The notes under the pieces were generated by a model. That model worked only from the letters and a program-made list of their open reading frames with translations, ran no database searches and was not told where the DNA came from. A program made the translations under genes and the position numbers. A stretch of 16,841 bases of DNA, from NCBI GenBank assembly GCA_041645495.1, contig JBAZPZ010000042.1:1-16841 (forward strand), written 5' to 3'. This DNA is from 0-14-0-20-45-22 sp041645495 (lineage in GTDB: Bacteria; Fidelibacterota; UBA2242). Below, piece after piece: positions 14,609-16,841 of this stretch; positions within the stretch are counted from its first letter, which is position 1, and every line of letters starts with the position of its first letter.

Positions 14609-14752
14609 TCTTCGATTGGTTCCCCCGAACCTTGCGTGTGTGATGTCTTAAGGCAGATCGACCAGTTTGTTCAGTGTTACAATGAGGAATGTCCGCACAG
14701 CGCTTTGTTTTATCTGATTCCCAAAGATGCCTTTGAAGGAAAAATGAATTAA
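14609..14752 (+). pseudogene. IS3-type transposase C-terminal remnant
   Basis: An open frame without its own start ends at TAA 14750-14752. Its last 35 residues (DVLRQIDQFVQCYNEECPHS, then ALFYLIPKDAFEGKM) match the end of IS3/IS481-like integrase-core transposases, where the pattern FxxxYNxERPHxALGYxTPxEA is standard. Here the usual Arg of NERPH is Cys and the Gly of LGY is Phe, so it is degraded as well as truncated. The catalytic DDE core is absent. It abuts the kinase remnant, which suggests that the element inserted into or next to that gene and both then decayed. No terminal repeats could be recognised. Confidence 0.7.
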
Positions 14753-15207
14753 AGGTTATCAGAACGACAAAAAAACTGGATCAGGCCTTAGATTAGAATA
14801 GTGTAAAAACTATCCTTAAGCAAGAAGGTCGAAAATTTCATTTCACATTGAACCAGGAACTACACAATTTTATCCGTAATAAATTTCAACCAATTGGTTT
14901 CCAAAATTGATATGAAATTTGTTACTTTCAACGCAATGGGAAAAACATTGCACCCTATGAAAAGAAATGCTAAAATCAAAGGATAAAGGTTGTTTTTTTT
15001 AATGTTGGTATGCTGGAAATGATTGCTAACTTTTTCTATAAATTACTTTACTGAAGAAAATCCAATGGAATTTTATTCCGATTCTGGAAATGCAAAAAGC
15101 TTTAGATGTATTAAATGAGAAAATGATTTAAAAAATATCCAAGCGAAATGGTATGTGCAGCATTTTTTACTCTACCGGTAACCAGGTAACAGTAAGGTGA
15201 AACAAAC
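14753..15207. other. AT-rich intergenic region upstream of the intact histidine kinase gene
   Basis: No recognisable gene lies here. Several short plus-strand frames look somewhat protein-like, for example 36 codons around 14796-14909 (KQEGRKFHFTLNQELHNF) and 28 codons around 15045-15130 (FIPILEMQKALDVLNEKM), but they lack starts or are broken by stops; they may be further decayed genes. Bases 14945-14958 match 2579-2592 in inverted orientation. AAGGTG at about 15194-15199 is the ribosome site of the kinase gene. I could not find a convincing promoter. Confidence 0.5.
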
Positions 15208-16800
15208 ATGAAACCTTCTGACAACAGAATCAAGAAAAAAACAGATCTACTTAAATGCATTAATGATATTTGCCAGCATTTGGATTCTATTATGGATGTA
15301 GAAGTACTTTACTCCAAAGTAGTTCAGGTTATTTGTGAATATTTAGGCTATGATCACGTTGCGCTCTATTTAGTTGATTATAACACGAATAGTATCGTTT
15401 TGTTCTCTTTAGCGGGTATTTATCAAGACATAGTTCCATCCCATCAAACGTTAAATATTGATCAAGGCATTGTTGGAAATGTTGTGAGAACCGGTAAAAC
15501 GGTTCTTTCTAATGATGTTTCGTACAATACTCACTTTTATAACATTACTCCAAATGTAACTCCAACGAAATCGGAATTATGTGTACCCATTCGAATCAAA
15601 GATAAAATCATCGGTGTTCTGAATATAGAAAGTACCAAGATAATGAATTTCGATGAGGATGATTTAAATTCGTTAGAGGTACTGGCAAACAGGATAGGAG
15701 TCTCTATACAAAACTCAAGATTGTATGATAAACTTGAGAAGAATACTCAAAGACTTTATGATATTGTTTCGTCAATGGGGCAGGGAATATTGTTAATCAA
15801 TAAAAACTTCCAAATTGAATGGGTGAATGAAACATATAAAAAAATGGTTTACTCTGAGTATAATGCACAAAAACAGACATGTTATCGAATGTTTGGGAAA
15901 AGCGAGCCGTGTTTAGGATGTCCGGCAGATAAGATATTTCAAGACGGAGAAATACGTCGTCACATCATCACTACCAAAAAAAACAGGCGGTACTATTCGG
16001 CTATTTCCGCACCCATAAAGGATGACGAAGGAAAAGTAAAACAGATATTAGAGGTGATTGATGATGTCACGGAAAACATGTGTCTGCGTAAAAAGTTAGA
16101 TGTTACCAAAGAACGATTAAATAAATTCCAGAATATGGCAGTTATAGGTGAATTGACTTCCAGTATAGCTCATGAAATCCGAAATCCACTTAATGCGATT
16201 TCAACAGCAATTGGAGCGTTGCAATATGACCTTGTTCTTTCCGGAGACGATGAAAAATTGATGAATATTGTTAAGGAAGAAACGAATAGGCTGGATAAAA
16301 TTATTTACAACTATTTAAATCTGGATCATAATCATGACTTAAACATAATTCAAAATGATTTACAGAAAACCATTGAAGAGGTAGTGCTCTTATTAAAAAT
16401 GGATAAAAATGTCAGTGAAGATATTCAAATATTGACTCAATTTAGCAAAAGGGATATTCCCAAACTTAAGTTTGATAAAGACTCCATTAAACAGGTATTA
16501 TGGAATTTATTGATTAATTCAGTACAGTCAATTTCCAGTAACGGTATAATTGAGGTTATATCTGAAATTGATAATAGTGAAGTAAAAATCATCATAAAGG
16601 ATAATGGGAAAGGAATTCCCAAAGAAGATTTGAAAAAAATATTTCAACGGTTTCATTCTTCTAAATCCAGAGGACTTGGTTTGGGTTTGTCAATTGTTAA
16701 AAGGATTATTGAAAAACACGATTGGTTTATAGATGTTGAAAGCGAACTTGAACGAGGTACCGTTTTTACTATAACCATACCCATAGAGAGTAAGGCTTAA
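15208..16800 (+). CDS. Cytoplasmic GAF-PAS sensor histidine kinase
   Basis: A 530-residue protein without membrane segments or signal peptide, so the signal is sensed in the cytoplasm. A GAF domain covers about residues 20-170 (PIRIKDKIIGVLNIES). A PAS domain covers about 180-290 and contains C225, C235 and C238 in the pattern C-x9-C-x2-C-P (FGKSEPCLGCPAD), a Cys motif seen in a subset of PAS kinases that might bind metal or respond to redox. The HisKA H box is IAHEIRNPLNAI with His322. HATPase_c has the N box NLLINSVQS with Asn437, G1 KDNGKGIP with Asp465, and G2 RGLGLGLS, all intact. The gene is clearly more AT-rich than the ilv-leu operon. Its stop overlaps the start of a response regulator, its likely partner. 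The ligand is unknown. Confidence 0.9.
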   Translation: MKPSDNRIKKKTDLLKCINDICQHLDSIMDVEVLYSKVVQVICEYLGYDHVALYLVDYNTNSIVLFSLAGIYQDIVPSHQTLNIDQGIVGNVVRTGKTVLSNDVSYNTHFYNITPNVTPTKSELCVPIRIKDKIIGVLNIESTKIMNFDEDDLNSLEVLANRIGVSIQNSRLYDKLEKNTQRLYDIVSSMGQGILLINKNFQIEWVNETYKKMVYSEYNAQKQTCYRMFGKSEPCLGCPADKIFQDGEIRRHIITTKKNRRYYSAISAPIKDDEGKVKQILEVIDDVTENMCLRKKLDVTKERLNKFQNMAVIGELTSSIAHEIRNPLNAISTAIGALQYDLVLSGDDEKLMNIVKEETNRLDKIIYNYLNLDHNHDLNIIQNDLQKTIEEVVLLLKMDKNVSEDIQILTQFSKRDIPKLKFDKDSIKQVLWNLLINSVQSISSNGIIEVISEIDNSEVKIIIKDNGKGIPKEDLKKIFQRFHSSKSRGLGLGLSIVKRIIEKHDWFIDVESELERGTVFTITIPIESKA

Positions 16801-16841
16801 TGATGCAAAAAATTATAGTAGTTGATGATCATGAAAACAGT
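16800..16841 (+). CDS. Response regulator, N-terminal fragment (continues beyond the window)
   Basis: The last 42 bases encode MMQKIIVVDDHENS, the first strand of a receiver domain with the acidic pair DD that binds Mg2+. The first ATG overlaps the kinase stop by one base (TAATG), a second ATG follows at 16803, and either could be the start. The tight coupling marks it as the partner of the upstream kinase. The output domain lies outside the window; an NtrC-type or simple DNA-binding regulator are both possible. Confidence 0.75.
   Translation, partial: MMQKIIVVDDHENS

Noticed and set aside
15000..15050. Sigma-54 promoter upstream of the histidine kinase (TGG ... TTGCT)
   Set aside because: The spacing between the GG and GC elements is eight bases where ten are required.
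1..16841. tRNA, rRNA or CRISPR features
   Set aside because: I saw no cloverleaf-like segment, rRNA signature or regularly spaced direct repeats on either strand.

Overview
The window holds a complete nine-gene branched-chain amino acid operon on the minus strand (about 13.9 kb down to 2.9 kb), with unrelated genes on both sides. The order of transcription is ilvD - ilvB - ilvN - ilvC - cimA - leuA - leuC - leuD - leuB. Genes are packed tightly: there are 4-bp ATGA overlaps at ilvD/ilvB and ilvB/ilvN, and gaps of 0 to 23 bases elsewhere. Together these enzymes make 2-oxobutanoate from pyruvate and acetyl-CoA (CimA plus the LeuCDB chemistry), convert 2-oxo acids to the valine and isoleucine precursors (IlvBN, IlvC, IlvD), and extend 2-oxoisovalerate to the leucine precursor (LeuA, LeuCD, LeuB). 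No threonine deaminase and no branched-chain aminotransferase gene is present here.

The most informative region is the 170 bases upstream of ilvD. It carries a good sigma-70 type promoter (14096-14125), a 25-codon leader peptide ORF extremely rich in Ile, Leu and Val codons (13995-14072), and an 11-bp GC-rich hairpin with a T-run (13932-13967). The end of the leader ORF can pair with the 5' arm of that hairpin. This is the layout of a ribosome-mediated transcription attenuator.

Left of the operon are a 420-base intergenic stretch with a terminator-like hairpin, then a FemAB/GNAT-like acyltransferase and a Wzx-like polysaccharide flippase that runs off the left edge. Both are on the minus strand and look like part of a surface polysaccharide locus. 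LeuB has about 22 extra C-terminal residues that run into this intergenic sequence, which suggests a rearrangement at its 3' end.

Right of the promoter is a degraded zone: a histidine kinase remnant on the minus strand (14213-14604), an IS3-type transposase C-terminal remnant on the plus strand (14609-14752), and 455 bases of AT-rich sequence without a recognisable gene. Then comes an intact plus-strand two-component pair: a cytoplasmic GAF-PAS histidine kinase (15208-16800) and the first codons of a response regulator. The kinase is much more AT-rich than the operon, so the two parts have a different base composition.

The organism cannot be named from the sequence. Shine-Dalgarno sites, sigma-70 type promoter and operon structure are bacterial, and the flippase suggests a surface-polysaccharide producer, probably Gram-negative. 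The LeuB resembles the E. coli type, while the short LeuC (420 aa) and LeuD (162 aa) resemble the type shared by archaea and many deep-branching bacteria.
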